This document shows, one piece after another, positions 1 to 7,587 of a DNA stretch of 46,108 bases. Below the pieces are notes generated by a model that was not told the origin of the DNA, searched no databases, and saw only the letters and a program-made list of their open reading frames with translations. This DNA comes from Pseudomonadota bacterium (GTDB taxonomy: Bacteria > Myxococcota_A > UBA9160 > PR03): contig QEVM01000023.1 in NCBI GenBank assembly GCA_003576805.1, positions 1 to 46,108 on the forward strand. Reading direction: 5' to 3'. Position 1 is the first letter of the stretch; every line of letters begins with the position of its first letter. Made by a program: the position numbers and the translations under genes.

Positions 1-419
1 CGCGCCGCGTCGGCCGCGCGCGCCGCCGGCGCCTCGGGCGCCGCGCTCGGCGCGTCGGCCCGCGCCTCCGGCGCGCTCGGCTCGATCGCGATCACGTCGC
101 CGCAGAAGCGGTAGCCGCGCCGCGCGAAGCTGCGCACGAGATCGCCGCGGCCGGTGTCGCCGATCGCGCTGCGCGCGACGCTGACCGCGCGCGTCAGCGA
201 GCTCGGCGTCACCGCGACGCCGGGCCACAGCACCTCGAACAGCTCGTCGAGCGGCACCACGCGGTCGCGCTCGCGCACGAGGTGCAGCAGCAGCGCGAGC
301 GGCTTGGGCTGGATCGCGACGGGCTCGCCGTCGCGGCGCAGCTCGTGCGCCTCTTCGTCGAGCTCGTAGAGCGCGGCGCTCTGGCCGGCGCCCGCGTCGC
401 GTGCGAAGCGGAAGATCAT
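1..419 (-). CDS. Winged-helix (OmpR/PhoB-type) transcriptional regulator, partial
   Basis: The gene starts with ATG at 419 on the minus strand and runs off the left edge, so only about 139 residues are visible. Residues ~20-105 match the Trans_reg_C winged-helix fold. Visible landmarks are a P-K-x-L-A-L-L-x-L helix, a V-P-x-x-E-L-F-x-x-L-W-P stretch, the recognition-helix segment S-S-L-T-R-A-V-S-V-A-R and the C-terminal hairpin R-G-Y-R-F. An Ala/Pro/Glu-rich linker follows, as in CadC-like or AfsR-like regulators whose sensor or ATPase domain lies further on; that part is not visible. No receiver domain precedes the winged helix. The gene is the last visible member of a tight minus-strand methyltransferase operon and may regulate it (inference). 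Confidence 0.75.
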   Translation of the reverse strand, partial: MIFRFARDAGAGQSAALYELDEEAHELRRDGEPVAIQPKPLALLLHLVRERDRVVPLDELFEVLWPGVAVTPSSLTRAVSVARSAIGDTGRGDLVRSFARRGYRFCGDVIAIEPSAPEARADAPSAAPEAPAARAADAA

Positions 420-473
420 GGGAGACGGCGAGGGTACGAGAGCCCCGCCGCGATGCCAAACGAAGCGTGCGTG

Positions 474-1553
474 TCACGCCTCCTTGCGGGCGACGTAGTA
501 GAGGTTGATCGCGTCGTGCGGCAGCTCGTGCAGATCCACCTTGGTGAAGCCCGCGTCGTCGAGCATGCGGCGCGCCGTCTCGGCGCCCCACATCGCGCCG
601 AGGCCCGCGCCGCCCGCGGCGAGCGAGACGCTCGTGCAGTGCAGGCACGAGACCGTGTACAGGAACGGCGCCAGCGGATGCGCGGCGTCCCGCTGGACGT
701 TGCTGGTTCCCGCGATGTCCTGCATCAGGAAGGCGCCGCCCGGCCGCAGCGCGCGCGCGATCGCCGCGAGCACGCCGGCGGGGTCCGCCTGGTCGTGGAT
801 CGAGTCGAAGGCCGTCACCAGGTCGAAGCAGGCGGCGCACGCGAGATCGGCGACGTCGCGCACCTCGAAGCTCGCGTTGGCGAGGCGGCGCTCGCGCGCC
901 TCGGCGCGCGCCGCGGCGATCGCCTCCGTCGAGAGGTCGTAGCCCGTGAAGCGGCTGCGCGGGAACGCCGCCGCCATCTCGTTGACGGCGCGCCCGCTGC
1001 CGCAGCCGACGTCGAGCACGTCGATGCCGCGCTCGAGCGCCGCGATCGCGCCGGGCACCAGCGGCAGGATCGCGCTGCGCAGCGACGAGACGACCGTTTG
1101 ATTGCTGTCCTCCGCCATCACCTGGTGGAAGCGGTCGTACGCCGCGTACGGCACGCCGCCGCCGCGCTCGAAGCACTCGAGCACGCGGTCCTCGACCGAG
1201 CCGAGCAGCGCGATCCACTGCGCGGTCGTCGCGAGGTTGCCCGCGGCGGAGTCGCGCGTGAGCGACGCCGCGTGCTCCGCCGGCAGCCGGTAGCGGCGTC
1301 CGTGCGGGTCGTACTCCGCGATGCCGCCCGTCACCATCGCGCCGAGCCACTCGCGCACGTAGCGCTCCTCGAGGCCGGCCTCGTCGGCGAGCTCCTGGCT
1401 GGTCGCGAAGGCGAGCCGCGCCATCGCGTCGAAGAGGCCCGCGCGGTGGCCGATCGAGAGCATCAGCGACAGCGCGCCGCCGTTCAGGATGCCGACGACG
1501 CGCTCGGCGAACGCGGCGGCGCGCGCGGAGTCGAAGTCGCTCGGGGTGGTCAT
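474..1553 (-). CDS. Winged-helix/SAM-dependent methyltransferase fusion (Rv2258c-like)
   Basis: This 359-residue protein has an N-terminal helical winged-helix-like part (~10-100; L-A-D-E-A-G-L-E-E-R-Y-V-R-E-W-L) typical of O-methyltransferase dimerisation domains. A class I Rossmann methyltransferase core follows: the SAM motif I is V-L-D-V-G-C-G-S-G-R and the post-motif III stretch is A-L-R-P-G-G. Family knowledge points to Rv2258c-like methyltransferases, whose substrates are mostly unknown. The start is supported by GGAGGAAG a few bases before ATG. It lies 37 nt downstream of another methyltransferase and 54 nt upstream of the winged-helix regulator, all on one strand, so cotranscription is likely. 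The substrate cannot be read from the sequence. Confidence 0.85.
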   Translation of the reverse strand: MTTPSDFDSARAAAFAERVVGILNGGALSLMLSIGHRAGLFDAMARLAFATSQELADEAGLEERYVREWLGAMVTGGIAEYDPHGRRYRLPAEHAASLTRDSAAGNLATTAQWIALLGSVEDRVLECFERGGGVPYAAYDRFHQVMAEDSNQTVVSSLRSAILPLVPGAIAALERGIDVLDVGCGSGRAVNEMAAAFPRSRFTGYDLSTEAIAAARAEARERRLANASFEVRDVADLACAACFDLVTAFDSIHDQADPAGVLAAIARALRPGGAFLMQDIAGTSNVQRDAAHPLAPFLYTVSCLHCTSVSLAAGGAGLGAMWGAETARRMLDDAGFTKVDLHELPHDAINLYYVARKEA

Positions 1554-1590
1554 CGCTTCCTCCAGCTTCCAGCTTCCGGTGGCGGGCGTG

Positions 1591-2205
1591 TCAACGCGAC
1601 GCGCGCAGCCAGGCGAGCGGCCGCTCCGCGTCGAAGTCGCAGCGGCCCTCGATGGCGGAGAAGCCGGCGCGCGCCAGCCACTCCTCGGCCGCCGCGAGCG
1701 AGCAGCGCGCCGGGTCCGGTCCGATCGACGGACCCGCCTGCTCCGCGGGGCAGAAGCCGAGCAGCAGCCGGCCGCCCGGCGCGAGCACGCGGCGCACCTC
1801 GGCGAGGTCGCGCTCGGGCGCCTCCCAGAAGTACACCACGTGCATGCCGTACACGCGGTCGAAGCGGCGGTCCGGCCAGCGCGAGAGGTCGTCGCTCGCG
1901 CCGACCGCGACGTCGAGCAGGCCGCGCTCGATCCAGCGCCGGTTGCGCAGGCGCGCGTGTCGCACCATCAGCGGCGACGGGTCGATGCCCGCCGCGAAGC
2001 CGCGCTGCACGCGCGCCGTCACCTGCGCCAGCAGGCGGCCGCTTCCGCATCCGAGCTCGAGCGCCGCGTGGTCGGGGCGCAGCTCGAGCAGCTCGATGGC
2101 CGTCTCCGCGACGCGCGCCGGCGAGTAGCTCGCCGCGCGCGCGATCACGTCGCCGAACATCGCGCTGGTCTCGAACGGTTCTCGAAGTTGGGAAGCGGCC
2201 GCCAT
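1591..2205 (-). CDS. Class I SAM-dependent methyltransferase
   Basis: This 204-residue protein is a minimal Methyltransf_11/25-type enzyme. Motif I is A-L-E-L-G-C-G-S-G-R-L-L near residue 48, the acidic motif II is G-I-D-P-S-P-L-M, and the later R-V-L-A-P-G-G-R-L-L-L-G-F closes the Rossmann core. GAGGAGA stands at good distance before the ATG at 2205. It is sandwiched 30 nt after the MddA-like membrane methyltransferase and 37 nt before the second soluble methyltransferase, suggesting a shared pathway or stress response. There is no signal peptide, so it is presumably cytoplasmic. The acceptor substrate is unknown. Confidence 0.85.
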   Translation of the reverse strand: MAAASQLREPFETSAMFGDVIARAASYSPARVAETAIELLELRPDHAALELGCGSGRLLAQVTARVQRGFAAGIDPSPLMVRHARLRNRRWIERGLLDVAVGASDDLSRWPDRRFDRVYGMHVVYFWEAPERDLAEVRRVLAPGGRLLLGFCPAEQAGPSIGPDPARCSLAAAEEWLARAGFSAIEGRCDFDAERPLAWLRASR

Positions 2206-2235
2206 GGCGGTTCTCCTCTCGGGAGCTCTCGCGAG

Positions 2236-3006
2236 CTATGCGGGCTCCGCCGCGGACGACGGAGCGGTGTCGGTACGGCTCGTGCCGATGCGCGGCACGA
2301 AGGCCGGCGTCGCCTCGCGCCAGCGGCGGTACGGCTCGCCGTGCAGCTGCGCGAGGTCGCGCTCCTCCATCGGGATCGCGACGAGGATGTATCCCGTCAT
2401 CACGAGCGCGAAGAGGAAGTGACCCGCGCTCATCGTGGGCGCCGCCCAGAAGGTCACGATCCAGCCGATGTAGAGCGGGTGCCGCACGAAGCGGTACAGC
2501 ACGGGCATCACGAAGTGGCGCTCGCTGTAGTCGCGGTTGCGGAAGTGCAGCACGACCTGGCGCAGCCCGAACAGGTCGAAGTGGTCGATCAGGAAGGTCG
2601 AGAACAGCACCAGGCCGACGCCGCCGAAGAAGAGCGCCATCATCGCGGCGCGCAGCGCGGGCGTCTCGATCGCCCAGACCGGCTCGGCGATCGGGCGCCA
2701 CCAGGCCATCAGCGCGATCAGCACCGCGCTCGACGCCAGCACGTAGGTGCTGCGCTCGATCGGCTGCGGGACGAAGCGCGTCCACCAGCGCTTGAACGCC
2801 GGCCGCGCCATCACGCTGTGCTGCACGCCGAAGAGCAGCAGCAGGGCGGTGTTCACGAGCACGGCGGCGCCGAGCGCGCCGGGCGTGCCGGAGTCGACCG
2901 ACTTCGGCACCACGACGTTGCCGAGGAAGCCGACGAGGTACAGGAAGGTCGCGAAGAAGACGCCGTAGCTGACGGCGCCGAAGGCGAGTGCGAAAGCGGG
3001 ATGCAT
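2236..3006 (-). CDS. mddA: MddA-type membrane methyltransferase (NnrU/isoprenylcysteine methyltransferase family)
   Basis: This 256-residue integral membrane protein has about six hydrophobic segments. The start V-S-Y-G-V-F-F-A-T-F-L-Y with V-P-K-S-V-D-S-G soon after resembles methanethiol S-methyltransferases (MddA), which make dimethyl sulfide from methanethiol and SAM. The C-terminal R-H-P-L-Y-I-G-W and E-E-R-D-L motifs are the SAM-binding signature of the isoprenylcysteine carboxyl methyltransferase fold. A strong AAGGAGGA precedes the ATG at 3006. It is the first gene of a four-gene minus-strand unit with two soluble methyltransferases and a regulator. The specific MddA activity is inferred from family resemblance; a generic NnrU-like methyltransferase is the alternative. 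Confidence 0.7.
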   Translation of the reverse strand: MHPAFALAFGAVSYGVFFATFLYLVGFLGNVVVPKSVDSGTPGALGAAVLVNTALLLLFGVQHSVMARPAFKRWWTRFVPQPIERSTYVLASSAVLIALMAWWRPIAEPVWAIETPALRAAMMALFFGGVGLVLFSTFLIDHFDLFGLRQVVLHFRNRDYSERHFVMPVLYRFVRHPLYIGWIVTFWAAPTMSAGHFLFALVMTGYILVAIPMEERDLAQLHGEPYRRWREATPAFVPRIGTSRTDTAPSSAAEPA

Positions 3007-3327
3007 GACGAGTCCTCCTTGACGGGTCGCGTGCTCACCGAGAGCACGAGAGCGAGACTACGAAGCCAGCGGCTGGAATCCGTTACCGCTGGCCTACCGA
3101 TTCCTTACCGATGATTTCTCCTGCGATTCCGCTCACCTGGGTCGACTGGACCCGGTGGGCGCGCGGCCTTCCGCGACCGCGGCGCGAACCGGAAGGCTCG
3201 CGCGAGGAGGAAGCTACGGAGAGGCTCGGCGGTGCGCTGTGAGGGGGCTCACACCGAGGAGTGGGTCACGTCGCGCTCGTTCGCCGGCTCGAGCCGGGTG
3301 CGCGCCGTCGCGAGCTGCGCGAGCAGC
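3007..3327. other. Intergenic region between mddA and the VOC gene (321 bp)
   Basis: The left part holds the mddA ribosome binding site and the period-11 heptamer promoter region. The part from about 3115 to 3327 has no open frame that looks like protein: the only long one, on the plus strand from 3155, has an Arg/Ala/Ser composition typical of antisense shadow in GC-rich DNA. I see no convincing terminator. Confidence 0.5.
3055..3111 (-). promoter_or_regulatory. Period-11 direct heptamer repeats and candidate -10 upstream of mddA
   Basis: On the minus strand three near-identical heptamers, TCGGTAA (3111-3105), TCGGTAG (3100-3094) and GCGGTAA (3089-3083), are separated by exactly 4 bp, giving an 11-bp period. 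A -10-like TAGTCT lies at 3060-3055, so the last heptamer overlaps or abuts the -35 position. Tandem heptamers with 4-bp gaps are the known binding layout of PhoB/OmpR and SARP winged-helix activators. Such a winged-helix regulator is encoded at 1-419 in the downstream operon. The sites are 77-105 bp before the mddA start. Confidence 0.5.
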
Positions 3328-3732
3328 TCAGCTCTTCCCGAACTCCGGATCCGGGTTCCACGCGACCTCCCACAGGAAGCCGTCGGGATCCTCGAAGTAG
3401 CCGGAGTAGCCGCCCCAGGGCGCGTGCCGGCCGGCCTTCACGAGGCGCGCGCCGGCGGCGACGGCTTCCGCGAGGACGCCGTCCACCGCGTCGGGCGACG
3501 CGACGTTGTGTGCGATCGAGAAGCCCGCGAAGCCGTGGCGATCGGCGGGAACGCCGGCGTCGTGCGCGAGGTCGCTGCGCGGAAAGAGGCCGAGCCAGGT
3601 GCCGTGCAGTGCGAAGAAGGCGACGCCCGGCGGGCTCTCGTGCTGAGGCAGGCCGAGCCCGTCGCGGTAGAAGCGCTTCGAGCGCTCGAGGTCGTCGACG
3701 CCGAGCGTGAGCAACGTGATGTGCGGCTCCAT
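3328..3732 (-). CDS. VOC family (glyoxalase/bleomycin resistance-like) protein
   Basis: This 134-residue protein is a single-domain VOC (vicinal oxygen chelate) protein. It opens with I-T-L-L-T-L-G-V-D-D-L-E-R-S-K-R-F-Y and closes with F-E-D-P-D-G-F-L-W-E-V-A-W-N-P, the paired beta-alpha-beta modules and terminal metal-ligand Glu of the family. The start at 3732 overlaps the TGA of the DJ-1-like gene by one base (TGATG), which indicates translational coupling. With DUF2834 and DJ-1/PfpI upstream it forms a three-gene operon. VOC proteins vary widely in activity (lyase, dioxygenase, antibiotic binding); none can be assigned. Confidence 0.85.
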   Translation of the reverse strand: MEPHITLLTLGVDDLERSKRFYRDGLGLPQHESPPGVAFFALHGTWLGLFPRSDLAHDAGVPADRHGFAGFSIAHNVASPDAVDGVLAEAVAAGARLVKAGRHAPWGGYSGYFEDPDGFLWEVAWNPDPEFGKS

Positions 3733-4400
3733 CAGCGACCTCCCCCGAGCTGCGCGAGCTTCGCGGCCATCTCCGCGCCCTGGTTGAGGTACGCGACGAA
3801 CGGATCGTGCGCCGCGTCGCTGTGCCACTCGTACTCGGTGCCGGCCGCGATCAGCTCCGCTGCGTCGCGTCCCCACAGCCGCGCGATCACGGCGAGCGCC
3901 ATGTCCATGCCGGCGGAGACGCCGGACGACGTCGCGAAGGGGCCGTCCTCGACCCAGCGCGCCTTCTCGATCCACTCGACGCGTTCGCCCTGCGCGCTCG
4001 CGAGCGAGAACCACTGCTTGTTCGACGTCGCGCGGCGGCCGTCGAGGAGGCCCGCCTTCGCGAGCAGCGCCGAGCCCGAGCACACCGACATCACCACCTC
4101 GGCCTCGCGCGCGCGCTCGCGCAGGAAATCGAGCAGCGCGGCGTTGCCGAGCTGCGCGAGCGTGCCGATGCCGCCCGGGAGCAGCACGAGGTCGAGCTTC
4201 GGGCAGTCGGCGAAGCCGTGCGTGCACAGCGTCGCGGGCCCTTGCGCGGACGCGACCGGCCCCGCCTGCTCGGCCACCGTCACGATGCGCACGCGCTCGG
4301 GCCCGAGGCTGCCGAACATCTCGAGCGGGCCGTAGCTGTCGAGCAGCTCGAAGTCTGCGTAGAAGACGGCGCCGAGCGTGCGCACCGGTTGCGTCGTCAT
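3732..4400 (-). CDS. DJ-1/PfpI family protein
   Basis: This 222-residue protein belongs to the ThiJ/PfpI superfamily. It shows the L-V-L-L-P-G-G-I-G strand-turn and the nucleophile elbow V-C-S-G-S-A-L-L-A-K-A-G-L-L-D-G-R-R-A-T, with Cys in C-S-G-S as the candidate catalytic residue. In isonitrile-hydratase and AraC-type relatives the next segment is usually T-H-W/T-T-H; here it is S-N-K-Q-W-F, so the specificity is unclear. The start ATG at 4400 overlaps the stop of the DUF2834 gene by 4 nt (ATGA), and its own stop overlaps the VOC gene start. It is probably a cytoplasmic hydratase or glyoxalase-like enzyme. Confidence 0.85.
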   Translation of the reverse strand: MTTQPVRTLGAVFYADFELLDSYGPLEMFGSLGPERVRIVTVAEQAGPVASAQGPATLCTHGFADCPKLDLVLLPGGIGTLAQLGNAALLDFLRERAREAEVVMSVCSGSALLAKAGLLDGRRATSNKQWFSLASAQGERVEWIEKARWVEDGPFATSSGVSAGMDMALAVIARLWGRDAAELIAAGTEYEWHSDAAHDPFVAYLNQGAEMAAKLAQLGGGR

Positions 4401-4759
4401 GCGGATCCCTCCATGCCCGGCGCGGCCGCGGCCAGTTTGCGCTCGCGCGCGATCAGGAAGAGCGGGAACGTCACGCTGATCGCGACGAGGAACGAGAGCG
4501 CGACGTACAGCCACACGAAGCGGACGCCGACGCGCCGCGCCTCGACGACCATCCACACGATCGCCGCGCCGAGCAGGAACAGCAGGTCGTTGGTGAGCGA
4601 CGCCGCGGCCGGGTTCGCGTAGCCGCCGCGGAGAAAGCCCGCGACGCCCGCGTCCGGCGACTCGGCGAAGAACGCCAGGTTCTGCGACCACGTCGCGACG
4701 AGCGCGCCCGCGGCGATCGCGGCGTAGAGCGCGCAGAGCGCCTTGCGCGAGCCGCTCAC
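4397..4759 (-). CDS. DUF2834 family membrane protein
   Basis: This is a small membrane protein of about 120 residues with three hydrophobic helices. It shows the DUF2834 pattern: an early A-L-Y-A-A-I-A-A, an F-F-A-E-S segment, Y-A-N-P-A-A-A-S-L-T-N-D-L-L-F, then W-L-Y-V-A-L-S-F-L-V-A-I-S-V-T-F-P-L-F-L and R-E-R-K. I chose the GTG at 4759 because GGAGG lies six bases before it. An upstream ATG at 4816 would add 19 Arg-rich residues without a ribosome binding site. It overlaps the DJ-1-like gene by 4 nt. The function of the family is unknown. Confidence 0.75.
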   Translation of the reverse strand: MSGSRKALCALYAAIAAGALVATWSQNLAFFAESPDAGVAGFLRGGYANPAAASLTNDLLFLLGAAIVWMVVEARRVGVRFVWLYVALSFLVAISVTFPLFLIARERKLAAAAPGMEGSA

Positions 4760-4828
4760 GCGCAGCCTCCGGCGCAGCGTTCGAGCATCGTTCGTCGCAC
4801 GCGTCCCTCCCCGCAAGCGCAGCGCAGT

Positions 4829-4996
4829 CTACACGCGATGCGCTGCGCGGGAGCCGCATAAATCGCCCGCGAGGCGTTTTCGCAGCCAGTGGTGCGCGTG
4901 GCCGCGCGGGTAGTCGTCGAGCGTCGCGATCGGCTCGTAGCCGCGATCGCGGCGCCTGGCGGAGGCCGCGCGGTCGGCTCGGCCATCGGCTCTCCT
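4829..4996 (-). pseudogene. Short, possibly frameshifted coding remnant after the FRG gene
   Basis: In the same frame as the FRG gene and directly after its TGA there is a 55-codon open frame. It contains a protein-like stretch (G-Y-E-P-I-A-T-L-D-D-Y-P-R-G-H-A-H-H-W-L-R-K-R-L-A-G) but no start codon. A ribosome binding site (GGAGA) and ATG at 4986 exist in a different frame whose translation soon turns into low-complexity shadow. One base change in 4930-4980 would join the two. This could be a broken small gene, a sequencing error, or a lost C-terminal extension of the FRG protein. Homology was not checked. Confidence 0.35.
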
Positions 4997-5923
4997 TCAG
5001 CGCGGGCCCTGCGGGTCGCTCTGCGGCCGCCGCGCGCCCGCGCCCTCGACCGCTTTGCTCTCGAGCGTCTCGCCCACTCCTCCCGCTTCGCCGCGGAACT
5101 CGGGCAGCACCTCGTTGGTCTTGGGATCGTACTCCCAGTGGTGCTCGAGCTCGTAGGCGAGCGAGCGCGCCATGCCGTCGAGCCCGGGGAAAAGCGTCGC
5201 GTGCCCGATGTTCATGCTGTAGAGCGCGAACATCGCGTCGTCGCGCACGCGCGCCGTGTCGAAGGTGAACTTGACGAGCATCGGCTCGGGCCCCGCGTAG
5301 CCGGCGAGGATCGCCTCGAGCGAGCGGTCGAGCACGCCCGGCACGACGAAGGTGCCCGACTGCGCGACGAGCCGCTGGTTCATCGCGAGCGGCTCGCCCT
5401 GGTACGCGAATGCGAGCCGGTTGGGCAGGTACCAGCGCTCGTAGCGGCCGGGCGCGCCGAGCGCGAGATCGGCGAGCCCGAGCTTGCGGTCGGGCTCGTC
5501 GGGGTGCGGGACTTCGGCGCGCCACAGCCGCGGCACGGAGAGCGCCCACACCGCGGCGGGCCGCAGCGCGCGCTCGAGCGCGAAGAAGGCCGCGACGAAC
5601 GGCGACCACGTGAAGTCGAGCAGCCGCGTCGGCGCGCCGTGGTGCTGCATCAGCGCGAGCCACTGGAAGTCGTCGTCGTCGTCCGGCACGTGGCGCAGGT
5701 AGAGGTGCGCCTTGCGCCGGAAGATCCGGTTGACGCGGTTCTCCTGCCGGCTCCACGCATCCGGGTGTACGCCGTACGCGCGCAGCAGGCGCGCGATCAC
5801 CGTCTCGAGCGGCTGCGTGGCGTCGCGCTGGCCGCGGAACGCCCAGCCGCGGAAGCGCCGGCCCGTGACGAGATCCTGGTACCGGCGCCAGTCGCCGATC
5901 GCGAACTCCGCGTACTGCGCCAC
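4997..5923 (-). CDS. FRG domain-containing protein
   Basis: This 308-residue protein carries the FRG domain named after F/W-R-G-Q. Visible hallmarks are W-A-F-R-G-Q-R near residue 27, L-A-L-M-Q-H-H-G-A-P-T-R-L-L-D-F-T in the middle and W-S-P-F-V-A-A-F-F-A-L after it. FRG domains are widespread in bacteria, have been proposed as ADP-ribosyltransferase-like effectors, and turn up in mobile and defence contexts; their biochemical role is not settled. The last ~40 residues are charged and probably disordered. It appears monocistronic, about 85 nt from the Yip1 gene stop. A possible broken small gene follows its stop. Confidence 0.8.
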   Translation of the reverse strand: MAQYAEFAIGDWRRYQDLVTGRRFRGWAFRGQRDATQPLETVIARLLRAYGVHPDAWSRQENRVNRIFRRKAHLYLRHVPDDDDDFQWLALMQHHGAPTRLLDFTWSPFVAAFFALERALRPAAVWALSVPRLWRAEVPHPDEPDRKLGLADLALGAPGRYERWYLPNRLAFAYQGEPLAMNQRLVAQSGTFVVPGVLDRSLEAILAGYAGPEPMLVKFTFDTARVRDDAMFALYSMNIGHATLFPGLDGMARSLAYELEHHWEYDPKTNEVLPEFRGEAGGVGETLESKAVEGAGARRPQSDPQGPR

Positions 5924-6009
5924 CGCGTCGTCCTCGCGCCGTCCCGGTGCGAGCGCGACCCGCCGAGCGGGGCGCGTGGTCCGAAGCTAGCGCGCGCGGC
6001 GCCGCGGTC

Positions 6010-6579
6010 TCACGGCACGACCGTGCCGCCGCCCGCGCCCGCCGCGCCGCCGCCGAGCGCGGCGACGCCGCCGGCGAAGAGCGTGATCAGCACGAACAGG
6101 ATCGCGAGGTAGACGAGGAAGCCGATCAGACACACGCCGATCGCGCGGCCCGTGCTCGTGAAGTCGAGCGCCTGGCGCACCGCGACGACCATGGTCGCGA
6201 GCTGCCACAGGCTCGACGCCAGCATCGCGAGCCCGCCGACGCCGGGCACGACGCCGAGCACGCCGAGCACGCCCGGCGCGGCGGAGAAGCCGGTGACGCG
6301 CAGCATCTCGCCGATGTCCGACTCGGTGGTCGGCTCGGGCAGGATGCGGGTGCCCACCCACCACGTGACGAACGCCCACGCGTACCACGCGATCAGGTTG
6401 AAGACGACCGCGCCGAGCATGCCGAGGCCGGGATTGCCGGCGCCGATGCCGGCCGCGACCGACGCCACGACGACCACCGCCATCGCCTGCCCGAGCGCCG
6501 TCGGATCCGCCTCGACCTCTTCGTACGTGGCGGCGTCGAGCCGCGCGGCGCCGATCGCGCGTTCGAGAAACGTGGCCAT
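6010..6579 (-). CDS. Yip1-domain integral membrane protein
   Basis: This 189-residue protein opens with a short amphipathic cytoplasmic part (A-A-R-L-D-A-A-T-Y-E-E-V-E-A-D-P) and then about five hydrophobic helices rich in Gly, Ala and Val. The layout and the W-A-F-V-T-W-W-V-G-T segment between helices resemble the bacterial Yip1 family, whose function is unknown. The C-terminus is a Gly/Ala-rich tail. It stands alone between the FRG gene and another membrane protein gene on the same strand. The family call rests on topology and scattered motifs, so it is moderate. Confidence 0.65.
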   Translation of the reverse strand: MATFLERAIGAARLDAATYEEVEADPTALGQAMAVVVVASVAAGIGAGNPGLGMLGAVVFNLIAWYAWAFVTWWVGTRILPEPTTESDIGEMLRVTGFSAAPGVLGVLGVVPGVGGLAMLASSLWQLATMVVAVRQALDFTSTGRAIGVCLIGFLVYLAILFVLITLFAGGVAALGGGAAGAGGGTVVP

Positions 6580-6642
6580 CGTCGTCTCCCCGATGTGTCG
6601 CGCCCGGTGCGGGCCGCGAGCGGGGAGTCTACACGCCGCGCG

Positions 6643-7398
6643 TCACGATCTCGCGGCGGCGCGCCGCTCGATCCAGCGCGCGTACGCCGCGGGCGGCGTG
6701 AAGCTGAGCAGCCACACCGCGGCGTTGACGAGGCCGGTCACGCTGATCAGCAGACGCGGGAGCGCGTTCGCCGAGAAGCTCGCGCCGCCGAGCGCGAGCG
6801 CGGCGAGCGCCAGCTCGATCGCGAAGCCGATCGCGCAGCCGGCGCCCCAGAGCAGGAAGCGATTCGCCACGACCGCGTCGCCGAGGCCAACGCGCGCGCG
6901 GCGCCGCACGCGCCGCCAGTAGGCGAGCGACTCGACGCCCGTCCAGCCGAACGCGAGCGCGAAGCCCGCCGTCATCAGCGCGACCCAGGTGCCGGAAGGG
7001 GCGCTCGCGGTCGCCGGATCGAGCCGCACGAACGCGAGGTGCACGAGCCCGATGCCGGCGGCGATCGCGACCGCCGCGCCGGCGCCGGCCAGCGCAATCG
7101 CCCAGCGCTCGTTGCGGCGGAACACCTGCCAGGTGAACGCGAACACCGCGATCACGGCGAGCGCCGAGAACGCCGCCGTCGCGATCGCGAAGGCCGCCTT
7201 CACCTCCGGGTGGCCCGCGCCGGCCAGGCTGCCCGCGATCGTGCACGGCTGCGCGATGCCGGCGAAGCTCAAGAGCCCCGTTCCGAGCGCGGCCTCGGGG
7301 AACGTGCGCAGCCGCAGCGCGCGCGCGAGCAGGCGCGCGCCGACCGCGGAGCCGACGGCGATGAAGAGAAGGTTGGACGCGACGACGAAGAGATCCAC
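6643..7398 (-). CDS. Predicted seven-helix membrane protein of unknown function
   Basis: From the GTG at 7398, which has GAGGAG six bases upstream, the product is about 251 residues with roughly seven hydrophobic segments and few charges in them. The start lies just before the first helix (D-L-F-V-V-A-S-N-L-L-F-I-A-V-G). A longer version from an ATG at 7476 would add 26 Arg-rich residues with no ribosome binding site. I recognise no family; the loops hold W-Q-V-F-R-R-N-E-R-W and a terminal F-T-P-P-A-A-Y-A-R-W-I. It is unlikely to be secreted. Confidence 0.65.
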   Translation of the reverse strand: MDLFVVASNLLFIAVGSAVGARLLARALRLRTFPEAALGTGLLSFAGIAQPCTIAGSLAGAGHPEVKAAFAIATAAFSALAVIAVFAFTWQVFRRNERWAIALAGAGAAVAIAAGIGLVHLAFVRLDPATASAPSGTWVALMTAGFALAFGWTGVESLAYWRRVRRRARVGLGDAVVANRFLLWGAGCAIGFAIELALAALALGGASFSANALPRLLISVTGLVNAAVWLLSFTPPAAYARWIERRAAARS

Positions 7399-7587
7399 GG
7401 CCGGCTCCTCGGGCTCGCGGCGCGCGCCGGCCGCGCCGCGGTGATCCGTGGCCCGGTCGGCACGTCGCGCAGGCACCTTGAGGCGACGCCGCGCGGAGAG
7501 ATCGAGAAGGAATCACGCGCGGCGCCGCGATTGCGTGGCATCCTCGCGTGCGGACCGATTCGGCAAACCACGGGAGGGCGGATCGTG

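Noticed and set aside
282..2795. An 837-codon plus-strand open frame across the methyltransferase operon
   Set aside because: Composition is Arg/Ala-rich shadow, and three convincing minus-strand genes with ribosome binding sites occupy the same DNA.
3155..3400. An 81-codon plus-strand open frame in the mddA upstream region
   Set aside because: No ribosome binding site, shadow-like composition, and overlap with the 3' part of the VOC gene.
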